Both the position numbers and the translations under genes were made by a program. Below the pieces are notes generated by a model. The model ran no database searches, had not been told where the DNA came from, and saw only the letters and a program-made list of their open reading frames with translations. This document shows positions 26,823 to 35,655 of a stretch of 64,000 bases of DNA, piece by piece. Source of the stretch: Sinorhizobium kostiense. GTDB lineage: Bacteria > Pseudomonadota > Alphaproteobacteria > Rhizobiales > Rhizobiaceae. Within the stretch, counting starts at the first letter, position 1; each line of letters begins with the position of its first letter. The stretch is from assembly GCF_017874595.1 (NCBI RefSeq), contig NZ_JAGILA010000012.1:1-64000 (forward strand), written 5' to 3'.

Positions 26823-27134
26823 TCAATGCGCCGGCTGGAATCGCGGCCGGCCGGCAGCCTCCACCACCTTTACGCTCGATTCGGCAAGACCGTGGTGGCC
26901 TTCCGTGTCGATCACCAGATGCCAGTGCGCCGTCTCCGGAATGATCATCCGGAGCGGCGATTTGCGCGCTACACCGCCAAAGAACTGGTGCTTGAGTGTT
27001 TCCTTGTAGCGCGTGAAGTTGACGTCGGTCATCAGTCGAACATTGGCCACCGCCGACAGCGTGATCTCGATGCGCGTTCCAGCCTTCTGTGCCTTCAGGT
27101 CATAATGGGTGTAATTCAAGGATCGGTTGGTCAT
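26823..27134 (-). CDS. DUF1883 domain protein
   Basis: A 103-residue protein of the DUF1883 family: LNYTHYDLKAQKAGTRIEIT, then VRLMTDVNFTRYKETLKHQF and the Trp-rich HWHLVIDTEG near the end. Function unknown; the fold is predicted to be a small beta sandwich. GGTGAG lies 6 bp before the ATG at 27134, which I prefer to the ATG two codons upstream. It converges on fghA. Confidence 0.88.
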   Translation of the reverse strand: MTNRSLNYTHYDLKAQKAGTRIEITLSAVANVRLMTDVNFTRYKETLKHQFFGGVARKSPLRMIIPETAHWHLVIDTEGHHGLAESSVKVVEAAGRPRFQPAH

Positions 27135-27332
27135 CGGCATCTCACCGGAAAGGTGGGCAATATATAAGAGAAGTCTCACGATCGTAGCGGCCGAGACTTA
27201 ACGAACGGTTTTGCCTCCGCTGCAGCAGAACAGGAATTGCGACCTTTCGATGCCTGCAGCCCTCACTGGACTGGTCCTCATGCCCGCAATGGGCTAAAGC
27301 CAGCCAGAAGAACAGCAAGCGGATTGCGGCAG

Positions 27333-28325
27333 ATGGCAGGCATAGAACACAGGCAGGTGGATAGCGACGAGGCGGGTATGCGCCTCGACCGCTGGTTCAA
27401 GGTGCATTATCCGGGGCTCGGCTTCGGTCCCCTGCAGAAGCTGCTGCGGTCCGGCCAGATTCGCATTGATGGCGCCCGCGCAAAATCCGACACGCGCGTG
27501 CAGCCCGGTCAGACGATCCGCATCCCCCCGCTCGGCGTCGATCCGAAGAGCATGAAGGCCGGCCCGATCGGTGGGCGGGACCTGCGCAGTTCCTCGGATG
27601 CGGAGCTCTTGTCGCGCATGGTGCTGCACGAGGACGCCAAGGTGATCGTGCTCAACAAGCCGGCAGGACTAGCGGTTCAGGGCGGCTCGGGGGTCAGCCG
27701 GCATATCGACAAGATGCTCGAGGCCTGGACGAACCAGAAGGGCGAGAAGCCGCGGCTCGTGCACCGGCTGGACCGGGACACGTCAGGGGTGCTCGTTATC
27801 GCCCGCACGCGCGGGGCCGCGCAACAACTGACCGCCGCCTTCCGCGAGCGCGACACCAAGAAGACCTATTGGGCGCTGGTCAAGGGCGTGCCGCGCAAGC
27901 GCGAGGATCGGATTTCAAGCTGGCTCGTCAAGGAGCAAACGCCGGACGGCGATCGCATGCGGATCGCCAAGCATGGCGACGAAGGTGCCGATCATGCGAT
28001 CTCCTATTACCGGATCATCGAACAGGCCGGCCAGAATCTCGCCTGGCTCGAAATGGAGCCCTATACCGGCCGCACTCATCAGCTCCGCGTGCACGCCGCC
28101 CATATCGGCCATCCGATCATTGGCGATCCGAAATATTTCGAGGCGGACATCAACTGGACCTTCCCCGGCGGCATCCAGAACCGGCTGCACCTGCATGCCC
28201 GGCATATCGATATTCCCCATCCGAACGGCGGTAGGCTGAAGGTCACCGCGCCCCTCCCGCCGCACATGGTGCAAAGCTGGAACCTGCTCGGATTCGACGA
28301 GAACGTCGCTGACGAGGAGGATTGA
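27333..28325 (+). CDS. Large-subunit pseudouridine synthase, RluC/RluD type
   Basis: A 330-residue RNA-modifying enzyme that isomerises uridines in 23S rRNA. The N-terminal S4-like RNA-binding region (MRLDRWFKVHYPGLGFGPLQ) comes first, then the catalytic domain with the essential Asp in VHRLDRDTSGVLV, and the YTGRTHQLRVH block. It is closest to RluC by architecture, but the exact target positions are not fixed by sequence reading. It overlaps the HAD gene by one base (ATGA) and so leads a three-gene operon. Confidence 0.92.
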   Translation: MAGIEHRQVDSDEAGMRLDRWFKVHYPGLGFGPLQKLLRSGQIRIDGARAKSDTRVQPGQTIRIPPLGVDPKSMKAGPIGGRDLRSSSDAELLSRMVLHEDAKVIVLNKPAGLAVQGGSGVSRHIDKMLEAWTNQKGEKPRLVHRLDRDTSGVLVIARTRGAAQQLTAAFRERDTKKTYWALVKGVPRKREDRISSWLVKEQTPDGDRMRIAKHGDEGADHAISYYRIIEQAGQNLAWLEMEPYTGRTHQLRVHAAHIGHPIIGDPKYFEADINWTFPGGIQNRLHLHARHIDIPHPNGGRLKVTAPLPPHMVQSWNLLGFDENVADEED

Positions 28326-28990
28326 TGAAGCTCGTCCTGTTCGATTGCGACGGCACGCTGGTCGACAGTGCCGCACTGATCCACGAAGTAATGGCCCGTA
28401 CGTTCGAGGCTTTCGACCTTCCCCGGCCGGAACCCCGGGCGACGCGCTCGATCATCGGGCTCACGCTCGACATTGCGATTGCGCGTCTCATGGGCCATTT
28501 CGAGGTCGATCAGCGCGCGACCAAAATGACGGCGCATTATAAGTCCATATTCGCCTCGGTGCGCAGCGAAGGGGCTTTGCAGGAAGCCCTCTTTCCGGGA
28601 ATCGCCGAATTGGTGCAGAACCTTGCCGGCCGGGACAAATTGCTGATCGGCGCCGTCACCGGAAAGTCGCGACGCGGGCTCAGGCAGATCGTCGAGACCC
28701 ACGGCTTCGACAAGCTCTTCTTCGTCTCGCGCACCGCGGACGACTGCCCCTCGAAGCCGCATCCGGCCATGGTGATGGAATGCTGCGTCGAAGCGGGCAT
28801 CGATCCGCAGCAGACGATCGTCATCGGCGACGCGATCTATGACATGCAGATGGCAAAGTCGGCGGGTACCGGCGCCCTCGGAGTCTCCTGGGGCTATGCG
28901 AGTGTCCCCGAGCTGGTCGAAGCCGGTGCCGATCACATCGCCCATGCGCCGGCAGACATTATCGAATGGATGGAAGCAAACCATGCCTGA
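28325..28990 (+). CDS. HAD-superfamily hydrolase, phosphoglycolate phosphatase-like
   Basis: A 221-residue phosphatase. Motif I is LFDCDGTLVDS (Asp8 and Asp10), motif II is GAVTGKS, motif III the Lys in SKPHP and motif IV GDAIYDMQMAKSAG. The cap is the helical type C1 as in Gph. The substrate cannot be told from sequence. The ATG shares a base with the rluC stop codon, so translation is probably coupled; the ATP12 gene overlaps its end. Confidence 0.92.
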   Translation: MKLVLFDCDGTLVDSAALIHEVMARTFEAFDLPRPEPRATRSIIGLTLDIAIARLMGHFEVDQRATKMTAHYKSIFASVRSEGALQEALFPGIAELVQNLAGRDKLLIGAVTGKSRRGLRQIVETHGFDKLFFVSRTADDCPSKPHPAMVMECCVEAGIDPQQTIVIGDAIYDMQMAKSAGTGALGVSWGYASVPELVEAGADHIAHAPADIIEWMEANHA

Positions 28991-29765
28991 TATTCGCGAC
29001 GACTTGAACAGCGCCCTCACCCATGAGGACCCCGTGCGCCGTGCCCAGATCCAGATGCAGAAGCCGCTCGCAAAACGCTTCTACAAGGAAGTCAGCGTCG
29101 CGGAAGCGGATGGCGGCCATACGGTGCTTCTCGACGGACGAACCGTGCGGACGCCGGCCAGGCGGCCATTGACGGTACCGACACGCAAGCTCGCGGCGCT
29201 TCTCGCGGACGAATGGGATGCGCAGAGTGACATCATCAATCCAAGCGCCATGCCGCTCACCCGCCTAATCAACACGGCCATCGACGGCGTGGCGCTCGAC
29301 CAGCGCGCGGTCTTCGACGACATACTGCGCTTCGCCGGCAGCGATCTTCTTTGCTACCGCGCTGATAGTCCGGAGGGCCTGGTCAAGCGGCAGAACGATA
29401 TCTGGAACCCCATTCTCGACTGGGCCGCCCAAACACTCGGCGCCCGCTTCATCCTTGCGGAGGGCGTTATCCATCAGGAGCAGCCGAGCGAAGCGATCTC
29501 GGCCTATGCCGAGGGCCTGCGGGCCTTCGCAACACCCCTCGGTCTCGCATGCCTGCACACAATCACAACGCTTACAGGCTCTGCCCTGCTGGCCCTCGCC
29601 TTTGCTTCGGGGCGGCTATCTGCCGAAGACGCCTGGGCGGCTGCCCATGTCGATGAGGACTGGCAGATCGAACATTGGGGCACCGACGAGGAAGCTTTCC
29701 AGCGCCGCGAAAATCGCTGGCAGGAGATGCGAGCCGCCGCCCTTGTGATCGAGGCGCTGAGATAG
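28983..29765 (+). CDS. ATP12-family chaperone for F1-ATPase assembly
   Basis: A 260-residue protein of the ATP12 family, alphaproteobacterial kin of the mitochondrial factor that chaperones the F1 alpha subunit. Visible blocks: RFYKEVSVAEADGGHTVLLDGRTVRTPARRPL, then EWDAQSDIINPSAMPLTRLINTAIDG and HQEQPSEAI. The Trp-rich end (DEDWQIEHWGTDEEAFQRRENRW) is typical. Its ATG overlaps the HAD stop region by 8 bp, so all three genes are co-transcribed. No atp gene is in view. Confidence 0.92.
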   Translation: MPDIRDDLNSALTHEDPVRRAQIQMQKPLAKRFYKEVSVAEADGGHTVLLDGRTVRTPARRPLTVPTRKLAALLADEWDAQSDIINPSAMPLTRLINTAIDGVALDQRAVFDDILRFAGSDLLCYRADSPEGLVKRQNDIWNPILDWAAQTLGARFILAEGVIHQEQPSEAISAYAEGLRAFATPLGLACLHTITTLTGSALLALAFASGRLSAEDAWAAAHVDEDWQIEHWGTDEEAFQRRENRWQEMRAAALVIEALR

Positions 29766-29768
29766 CGC

Positions 29769-29793
29769 AGCACCTGCCGCTACGGCAGGTGCT
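29769..29793. terminator. Bidirectional terminator hairpin
   Basis: AGCACCTGCCG-CTA-CGGCAGGTGCT is a perfect 11-bp stem between the convergent ATP12 and sugE genes; it touches the sugE stop codon. Short T-runs flank it only weakly. Confidence 0.7.
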
Positions 29794-30117
29794 TTACGCA
29801 CCGTCAGCAGCGAGCTTCAAACCGGCGATACCCGCAACGATCAGGCCAATGCAGCCGAGGCGGACGGCGCCAACCGGCTCGGCAAAGAGGACGATGCCGA
29901 GAACCACCGTGCCGACTGTGCCGATGCCGGTCCATACCGCATAGGCGGTGCCGAGCGGCAGCGAGCGGACGGCGATACCGAGTAGAGCGATGCTCAGGAC
30001 CATCGAGCCGACCGTAAACACGGTCGGGATGAAGCGCGTGAATCCATCCGTGTATTTGAGACCGACGGCCCAGCCGACTTCGAGAAGTCCGGCGAGCAGC
30101 AGGGTAAACCAAGCCAT
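29794..30117 (-). CDS. sugE: SMR-family guanidinium/quaternary ammonium exporter (SugE/Gdx)
   Basis: A 107-residue inner-membrane protein with four helices, the standard size for small multidrug resistance proteins. Glu13, the proton- and cation-binding residue, is in [12 protein letters not shown]. The pattern [20 protein letters not shown] is that of the SugE/Gdx branch, which exports guanidinium in exchange for protons. A candidate guanidine-II riboswitch directly upstream supports this substrate. Confidence 0.92.
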   Translation of the reverse strand: MAWFTLLLAGLLEVGWAVGLKYTDGFTRFIPTVFTVGSMVLSIALLGIAVRSLPLGTAYAVWTGIGTVGTVVLGIVLFAEPVGAVRLGCIGLIVAGIAGLKLAADGA

Positions 30118-30123
30118 GTTCGA

Positions 30124-30152
30124 CTCCTTCGTCTGGAGCGAGGCCGTCCCCG
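30124..30152 (-). promoter_or_regulatory. Candidate guanidine-II (mini-ykkC) riboswitch
   Basis: On the minus strand CGGGG-ACGG-CCTCG forms a 5-bp hairpin with an ACGR loop. It is followed directly by CTCC-AG-ACGA-A-GGAG, a second hairpin whose loop contains ACGA and whose 3' arm is the sugE ribosome site. Guanidine-II switches have exactly two ACGR-loop hairpins before sugE genes. The missing linker and extra bases in the second loop are against it. Confidence 0.45.
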
Positions 30153-30269
30153 CGGAAGGTCAGATCATCTGTCGATCCGTGCAGCCGTCTGCACCGCAGT
30201 CTTCTATGCCACAGGGCTGATGGGGGCAACCTGGCCTCTGGCAAGCCTGCCCTGCAGAAAGGGCAGACT

Positions 30270-31580
30270 TCACGAATTCCGTTCGCGACGGAGTTTCGCC
30301 CACCACTCCAGCCGCTTGCGTATATCCCGTTCGAAACCGCGTTCCGGAGGGTCGTAAAAAGTCTTCCGGCCCATTTTCTCAGGGAAATAATCCTGCCCGG
30401 AAAAGGCATCCGGCTCGTCGTGGTCGTAGCGATAGCCCTCGCCGTAGCCCTCCCCTTTCATGAGCTTCGTCGGTGCGTTCAGAATGTGCTTCGGCGGCAA
30501 GAGCGACCCGTGTTCCTTCGCCGCCCGCATTGCCGCTTTGTAGGCAGTATAGACCGCGTTCGACTTCGGCGCGGCGGCGATATAGACGCAAGCCTGCGCC
30601 AACGCCAGTTCGCCCTCCGGGGAGCCGAGATAATCATAGGCGTCCTTCGCCGCATTGCAGACCACCAGCGCCTGCGGATCGGCAAGGCCGATATCCTCGA
30701 CCGCCATGCGAACGAGCCGCCGGCCGATATAGAGAGGATCCTCGCCGGCGTCTAACATGCGGCAGAGATAATAGAGCGCCGCATCCGGATCGGAACCGCG
30801 CACGGACTTGTGCAGTGCCGAGATCAGGTTGTAATGCCCGTCCTGGCTCTTGTCATAGACCGGCGCACGGCGCTGGACGATATCCTGGAGCGCCGCCGCG
30901 TCGAAAACCTCGTCCTTGCGGGCCGCGCGCCAGAGCTCTTCGGCAAGTGTCAGTACGGCGCGGCCGTCGCCATCGGCCATCCGAACGAGGCTTGCGCGGG
31001 CCTCCTCGTCGAGCGGCAGCGCCCGGCTCTCGGCCGCCTCGGCGCGCTTCAGCAATTCCTCGAGGCTTGCCTCGTCAAGCGGCTTGAAGGTCAACACGCG
31101 CGCCCGCGAGAGGAGCGCCGCGTTCAGCTCGAAGGACGGGTTTTCCGTGGTGGCACCGACGAGGATCACCGTGCCGTCTTCCATCACCGGCAGAAAGCTG
31201 TCCTGCTGGGCGCGGTTGAATCGATGGATCTCGTCGACGAACAACAGTGTCTGGCGGCCCGACATGCGTCGAGTCCGAGCGGAATCGAAAACCTTCTTCA
31301 AGTCGGCAACGCCGGAGAAGATCGCCGAGATCTGCTCGAAGGCGAGCCCCGCCTCGCCGGAAAGCAGCCGCGCCGCCGTCGTCTTGCCGGTGCCGGGCGG
31401 TCCCCAAAAAATCATCGAGCCGAGCGAGCCGGACGCAATCATCCGCGTCAGCGTGCCGTCCGGACCGGTCAGGTGCTCCTGGCCGGTGACCTCAGCGAGC
31501 GTCTTCGGTCTCAGCCGATCGGCGAGCGGTCTTGCCGAGGCCATCTCCGGCGGCTCTTGGGGGGAAAAAAGATCGCTCAT
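30270..31580 (-). CDS. rarA: Replication-associated recombination protein A (MgsA)
   Basis: A 436-residue AAA+ ATPase acting at stalled replication forks. Walker A is GPPGTGKT (60-67), Walker B is FVDEIHRF, sensor 1 is GATTENPSFE and an arginine finger is in LLSRARV. The C-terminal tetramerisation part (ALHKSVRGSDPDAALYYL, then PPKHILNAPTKLMK) completes the family layout. Its ATG overlaps the DegP stop codon (ATGA), so expression is coupled to the protease gene. Confidence 0.96.
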   Translation of the reverse strand: MSDLFSPQEPPEMASARPLADRLRPKTLAEVTGQEHLTGPDGTLTRMIASGSLGSMIFWGPPGTGKTTAARLLSGEAGLAFEQISAIFSGVADLKKVFDSARTRRMSGRQTLLFVDEIHRFNRAQQDSFLPVMEDGTVILVGATTENPSFELNAALLSRARVLTFKPLDEASLEELLKRAEAAESRALPLDEEARASLVRMADGDGRAVLTLAEELWRAARKDEVFDAAALQDIVQRRAPVYDKSQDGHYNLISALHKSVRGSDPDAALYYLCRMLDAGEDPLYIGRRLVRMAVEDIGLADPQALVVCNAAKDAYDYLGSPEGELALAQACVYIAAAPKSNAVYTAYKAAMRAAKEHGSLLPPKHILNAPTKLMKGEGYGEGYRYDHDEPDAFSGQDYFPEKMGRKTFYDPPERGFERDIRKRLEWWAKLRRERNS

Positions 31581-32974
31581 CGGAAGAATTGTCGAATGAT
31601 CTGGCCGTCGCGTTCGATTTCGACGCGCCAGAAAGAAGCATCGTCGGCCGTGGCCAATTCCAGTGTCTTCGAACTGTCGACCGTGATCCCGTTGACCGAC
31701 CGGACGACATCCTTCGGCTGAAGCCCTATCCGGGCCGCCGGCGAACCGCGGTTGACGGCGGTGACGACAACCCCCTGCAAGGACGTCGGCATCTGCAGTT
31801 CCTCCGCCAGCCGCGGCGAGAGGTTTGCCACGACAGCGCCTGCGAAGGGATTCCTCCCCTCGATCAGCCGTTCGTCGCGTGGCGTCGACTCCGGAGCCCG
31901 ATCCAGCTTCAAGGTGATGTCGTGCTCCCGACCGCGATCCGCGATCGTGACGCGGGCCTCATGACCAATGCCGACGGTGGTCAGGCGATAGCCAAGTGCG
32001 TCGGGGTGCTCCACCGGTATGCCGTTGACAGCGACCACCACTTGGCCGGGCTTCATGCCCGCGCTCGCAGCCGGACCGTCCCGCAGGACTGCAGCGACCA
32101 GCGCGCCGCGGGCACGGTCGAGTCCGAGCGCTTCCGCGACATCCGCGGTTACCGGCTCGAAGCTCGCCCCGACGAACGGACGGACGAAGGAGCCGTTGCC
32201 GCCTTCCGCCGACGCCACGAAGACCTTGACCAGATTGGCGGGGATGGCGAAGCCGACGCCGTTTGATCCGCCGCCGCGCGAGAAGATCGCGGTGTTGATC
32301 CCGATCAGTTCCCCTTTCATGTTGATCAAACCACCACCGGAATTGCCGGGGTTGATCGCCGCATCCGTCTGGATGAAGAAACCGAAATCGCCGTTCGAGA
32401 TCTGGTTGCGGGCCAGCGCCGAAACGATGCCGCTCGTCACCGTCTGCCCGACCCCGAAAGGGTTGCCCATCGCCAACACCAGGTCACCGACCTCGACCGC
32501 ATCCGAGTCCCCGATCGGGATGATATCGAATGGGCCGTCCGACTCGATCTTCATCACCGCGAGATCCAGCCTCTCGTCCTTGAGCACGACCTTGCAGGGG
32601 AATTCGCGTCCGTCGGCAAGCGCCACCTTGATGTCGTCTGCGCCCTCGATCACGTGATTGTTGGTCACGACGACTCCGTTGCGCCCGACGATCACTCCCG
32701 ATCCGAGCGACGACTGTTTCTCGGTCCGGTTCGGCATGCGCTGGCCGAAGAATTCTTCCAAGAACGGGTCGTCGGAAAATATCGACCTTCGCTCGACCAC
32801 CCGCTCCGCATACACGTTCACGACGGCATTCGCCGTCTGCTTGACCAGAGGCGCGAAGGAGAGCTGCATTTCCTGCCGGGACTCGGGGAGTACCTTGGGA
32901 TCCTGCGCTGCGGCGGAGGTGGAAATCGCGAATGCGAGAACCAGAGCAGACAGGGCCCGACCGCCAAAGATCAT
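31577..32974 (-). CDS. DegP/DegQ-type periplasmic serine protease (HtrA)
   Basis: A 465-residue periplasmic protease and chaperone. Signal peptide at 1-24; trypsin-like triad His107 (TNNHVIE), Asp137 (LDLAV) and Ser212 (GNSGGG); two PDZ domains follow (about 245-335 and 370-460). It degrades misfolded envelope proteins. AGGAG lies 7 bp before the ATG at 32974, and a housekeeping-type promoter lies 86 bp upstream. It forms an operon with rarA, an unusual pairing. Whether it is the DegP or DegQ paralogue cannot be settled here. Confidence 0.96.
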   Translation of the reverse strand: MIFGGRALSALVLAFAISTSAAAQDPKVLPESRQEMQLSFAPLVKQTANAVVNVYAERVVERRSIFSDDPFLEEFFGQRMPNRTEKQSSLGSGVIVGRNGVVVTNNHVIEGADDIKVALADGREFPCKVVLKDERLDLAVMKIESDGPFDIIPIGDSDAVEVGDLVLAMGNPFGVGQTVTSGIVSALARNQISNGDFGFFIQTDAAINPGNSGGGLINMKGELIGINTAIFSRGGGSNGVGFAIPANLVKVFVASAEGGNGSFVRPFVGASFEPVTADVAEALGLDRARGALVAAVLRDGPAASAGMKPGQVVVAVNGIPVEHPDALGYRLTTVGIGHEARVTIADRGREHDITLKLDRAPESTPRDERLIEGRNPFAGAVVANLSPRLAEELQMPTSLQGVVVTAVNRGSPAARIGLQPKDVVRSVNGITVDSSKTLELATADDASFWRVEIERDGQIIRQFFR

Positions 32975-33059
32975 GAAACATTCTCCTTTTCCTGTCACTA
33001 AAGAGCCTCGTAACCATTCGGGGCCGCACCCCGCGAACCAGGCGACAGGCGCAAGGTTC

Positions 33060-33088
33060 AGATAGGATTTCGCGCGAAAAAAGGCAAA
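33060..33088 (-). promoter_or_regulatory. Housekeeping promoter of the degP-rarA operon
   Basis: On the minus strand TTTGCC, 17 bp, CTATCT resembles CTTGAC-N17-CTATAT, with a strong -10 and a moderate -35. It would give a leader of about 80 nt. Confidence 0.5.
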
Positions 33089-33135
33089 TGCACGGGCCAC
33101 GGCGATCCGCCGAACAGGCGCTCCGTTTCTTTCGG

Positions 33136-33190
33136 TGCCGCGGGTCCTTTCAGACGCGCAAAGGCCGCTGTGGCTCACTTCAGTCTGCGC
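33136..33190 (+). repeat. RIME palindrome copy (first half)
   Basis: GCCGCGGGTCCTTTCAGACG then CGCAAAGGCCGCTGTGGCTC and a diverged tail, between the divergent degP and msrP genes. Confidence 0.75.
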
Positions 33191-33341
33191 ATCGAGCTCT
33201 CCGAAAATCGGTCCCCATTCTCCGGCCGAGGCGCTGACACGTGCTCCTCACGAGCCGGACACGAAAACGTGGTCTTTCCCGTCTTTCGCAGTGATCTAAA
33301 CTCTGGTGATGTGTTCGCTCACCACTCGCCGAGGAATCGAT

Positions 33342-34286
33342 ATGCCTTGCTACAGACCGCCGCGCATCGCCGGATCCGAAATCACTCCGGAACGCTTCTT
33401 TCTCGACCGGCGGACCTTCCTCGCGGGCGCCGCCGGCGGCCTGGCATTGGGACTGGGGATGGAAACGGCCAACGCGGCCGCCCTCAAGGCAGCGCCAGAC
33501 CCATACAAGCTCGATGAGACACGGACGCCGGAGAAGGATGTCACGAGCTACAACAATTTCTACGAGTTCGGCACAGGCAAAGGCGATCCGGCCGCCAATT
33601 CGGGGGCGTTCAAACCATCGCCCTGGACCGTGAAAATCGACGGCCTCGTGGGCAAGCCGAGAGAATTCGGTCTGGAGGACCTGCTGGCCTTCCCGCTCGA
33701 AGAGCGGACCTATCGCATGCGCTGCGTCGAGGCCTGGTCGATGGTGATTCCCTGGGTCGGGTTTCCGCTTGCAGCGCTCATCGACAAGGTCGAGCCGCTC
33801 GGCAGCGCCAGATATGTGGCCTTCGAGACGGTGGTGCGCCCGGAGGAAATGCCCGGCCAATCCGGTTTTTTCCAGCCGCTGCCCTGGCCCTATCGTGAAG
33901 GCCTGCGATTGGACGAGGCCCGCCACCCGCTGACGATTCTCGCAGTCGGGCTCTATGGCAAGACCCTGCCGAACCAGAACGGCGCCCCGATCCGCTTGGT
34001 GGTGCCGTGGAAATATGGCTTCAAGGGAATCAAATCAATCGTGCGCATCTCGCTCACCGAAACGATGCCCCCCTGCACCTGGAACCTCGCTGCGCCCGAC
34101 GAGTATGGGTTCTATGCCAATGTGAACCCGGCGGTCGACCACCCGCGCTGGAGCCAGGCGACGGAGAACCGCATCGGCGAAGGCGGCTTCTTCGGTTCCA
34201 ACCGCCGCGACACGCTCCCCTTCAATGGATACGCCGAAGAGGTTGCGAGCCTTTATGCCGGAATGGATCTGAGGGCGAATTTCTGA
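33342..34286 (+). CDS. msrP: Protein-methionine-sulfoxide reductase catalytic subunit MsrP
   Basis: A 314-residue periplasmic molybdenum enzyme that repairs oxidised methionines in envelope proteins. A twin-arginine signal is present ([13 protein letters not shown], Arg23-Arg24). The molybdenum ligand Cys128 is in [12 protein letters not shown], followed by PWVGFPL and [17 protein letters not shown] typical of the sulfite oxidase-like fold. It is followed 2 bp later by msrQ, its membrane electron donor. The ATG at 33342 gives a normal Tat N-terminus. Confidence 0.97.
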   Translation: MPCYRPPRIAGSEITPERFFLDRRTFLAGAAGGLALGLGMETANAAALKAAPDPYKLDETRTPEKDVTSYNNFYEFGTGKGDPAANSGAFKPSPWTVKIDGLVGKPREFGLEDLLAFPLEERTYRMRCVEAWSMVIPWVGFPLAALIDKVEPLGSARYVAFETVVRPEEMPGQSGFFQPLPWPYREGLRLDEARHPLTILAVGLYGKTLPNQNGAPIRLVVPWKYGFKGIKSIVRISLTETMPPCTWNLAAPDEYGFYANVNPAVDHPRWSQATENRIGEGGFFGSNRRDTLPFNGYAEEVASLYAGMDLRANF

Positions 34287-34288
34287 CC

Positions 34289-34957
34289 ATGGCTCTCGTT
34301 CCCGCATTACCGAAACGCCTGCACGGTCCCTCGATCTGGGCGGTTTATGCCCTTGGCCTCGTACCGGCCGCTTTGGCCTTCTACCTCGGCGCCACCGGGC
34401 AACTGCCCGGCAATGCGGTCAAGGAGTTCGAACACCTGCTCGGCCTCTGGGCGCTGCGCTTCCTGATCGCTACACTCGCGATCACGCCCATTCGAGATCT
34501 CTTCGGCCTCAATTGGCTGAGATATCGCCGGGCGCTCGGGCTGCTCGCCTTCTACTACGTGCTGATGCACTTCCTTGCCTACATGCTGCTCGACCAGATG
34601 CTGCGGTTGCAGGCGATCGCCGCGGATATCGCTCGCCGTCCCTTCATCACCATCGGCATGACGGCCCTGGTGCTCATAATCCCGCTTGCACTGACCTCGA
34701 ACAATTGGTCGATCCGCCGGCTCGGGCCACGGTGGAACAAGCTCCACCGCCTCGCCTACGTGATCGCGGCGGCCGGTGCCATCCATTTCGCGATGGCGGT
34801 CAAGGTCGTGGGGCCGGAGCAGATGCTCTATCTTGCACTCGTCGCGGCCCTGCTCGCCTGGCGGCCGATCAGGAAACCGTTCCTTCGCTGGAAGAGACTG
34901 CGCAGCGGCGGCCCTACAGCGCCGCGCGTCCTATCAGACGCGCAAAGGCCGCTGTAG
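34289..34957 (+). CDS. msrQ: Haem-binding membrane subunit MsrQ
   Basis: A 222-residue inner-membrane cytochrome b-type protein that passes electrons from the quinone pool to MsrP. Six hydrophobic helices are seen; haem-ligand histidines are in VKEFEHLLG, YYVLMHFLAY and NKLHRLAYVIAAAGAIHFA. The last 13 residues (TAPRVLSDAQRPL) and the stop codon are supplied by a RIME palindrome, so the natural C-terminus was probably shorter. Spacing of 2 bp after msrP shows coupled expression. Confidence 0.95.
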   Translation: MALVPALPKRLHGPSIWAVYALGLVPAALAFYLGATGQLPGNAVKEFEHLLGLWALRFLIATLAITPIRDLFGLNWLRYRRALGLLAFYYVLMHFLAYMLLDQMLRLQAIAADIARRPFITIGMTALVLIIPLALTSNNWSIRRLGPRWNKLHRLAYVIAAAGAIHFAMAVKVVGPEQMLYLALVAALLAWRPIRKPFLRWKRLRSGGPTAPRVLSDAQRPL

Positions 34958-35019
34958 CACTATCAATCGCAGCATGTCTTTGTCGCTGAACCCATGCCGA
35001 TCTAAAAAGACGTGCAGTA
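34914..35019 (+). repeat. Full-length RIME element overlapping the end of msrQ
   Basis: About 106 bp: CTACAGCGCCGCGCGTCCTA to GGCCGCTGTAG, then GCAGCATGTCTTTGTCGCTG to AAAAAGACGTGCAGTAC. Both palindromes are present. The first 44 bp are translated as the end of msrQ. Confidence 0.9.
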
Positions 35020-35024
35020 CAAAC

Positions 35025-35058
35025 GGAAAAAGCGGCCGGGTGAGAGCACCCGGCCGCT
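35025..35058 (-). terminator. Terminator of the alpha operon
   Basis: A perfect 12-bp stem, AGCGGCCGGGTG with CACCCGGCCGCT on a 4-nt loop, followed by five T on the minus strand, just past the rplQ stop. The plus side has fewer T but may also stop msrQ transcripts. Confidence 0.92.
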
Positions 35059-35084
35059 TTATGTTTTTCTCGTCAACCTGTGGA

Positions 35085-35510
35085 TCAGGCGGCTTCGGCT
35101 GCTTCCGATTCGGCGGCGACGCGAGCGCGATCCTTCGCACCCTTGGCATCGACGTCGCGGTCAACGAATTCGATGACGGCGAGCGGAGCGTTGTCGCCCT
35201 GGCGGAAACCCGCCTTCATGATGCGCAGGTAGCCGCCATTGCGGGTGGCGTAGCGCGATGCGATTGCGTCGAACAGCTTCGAGACAACGGCAACATCGCG
35301 GATCTGCGAGATCGCCTGACGGCGGGCATGTAGATCGCCACGCTTGCCGAGGGTGACGAGCTTCTCGACAATCGGACGGATTTCCTTCGCCTTCGGCAGG
35401 GTCGTCACGATCTGTTCATGTTCGATCAGCGACGCGGCCATGTTGGCAAACATCGCCTTACGGTGGCTGGCGGTTCTATTCAGCTTGCGACCGGCTTTAG
35501 CGTGGCGCAT
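35085..35510 (-). CDS. rplQ: 50S ribosomal protein L17
   Basis: A 141-residue protein lining the exit side of the large subunit. The start [20 protein letters not shown] is diagnostic. The C-terminus extends the core with an acidic Ala/Glu tail (ESEAAEAA), common in alphaproteobacteria. Last gene of the alpha operon, 145 bp after rpoA; the gap holds an ACGCGTTC/GAACGCGT hairpin at 35630-35649. Confidence 0.98.
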   Translation of the reverse strand: MRHAKAGRKLNRTASHRKAMFANMAASLIEHEQIVTTLPKAKEIRPIVEKLVTLGKRGDLHARRQAISQIRDVAVVSKLFDAIASRYATRNGGYLRIMKAGFRQGDNAPLAVIEFVDRDVDAKGAKDRARVAAESEAAEAA

Positions 35511-35655
35511 GGCTATTCTCCTTTACTTGCAGGCATTCGCCCGCAGTCTAATGGGGCGTATATCCGCTGAGAGCCGAAGGCTTGAAGCGATGAGACATAT
35601 ACGCAGTTTAACGTTCTAAGGCCAGCTTTACGCGTTCTTTCGAACGCGTGCGGCC

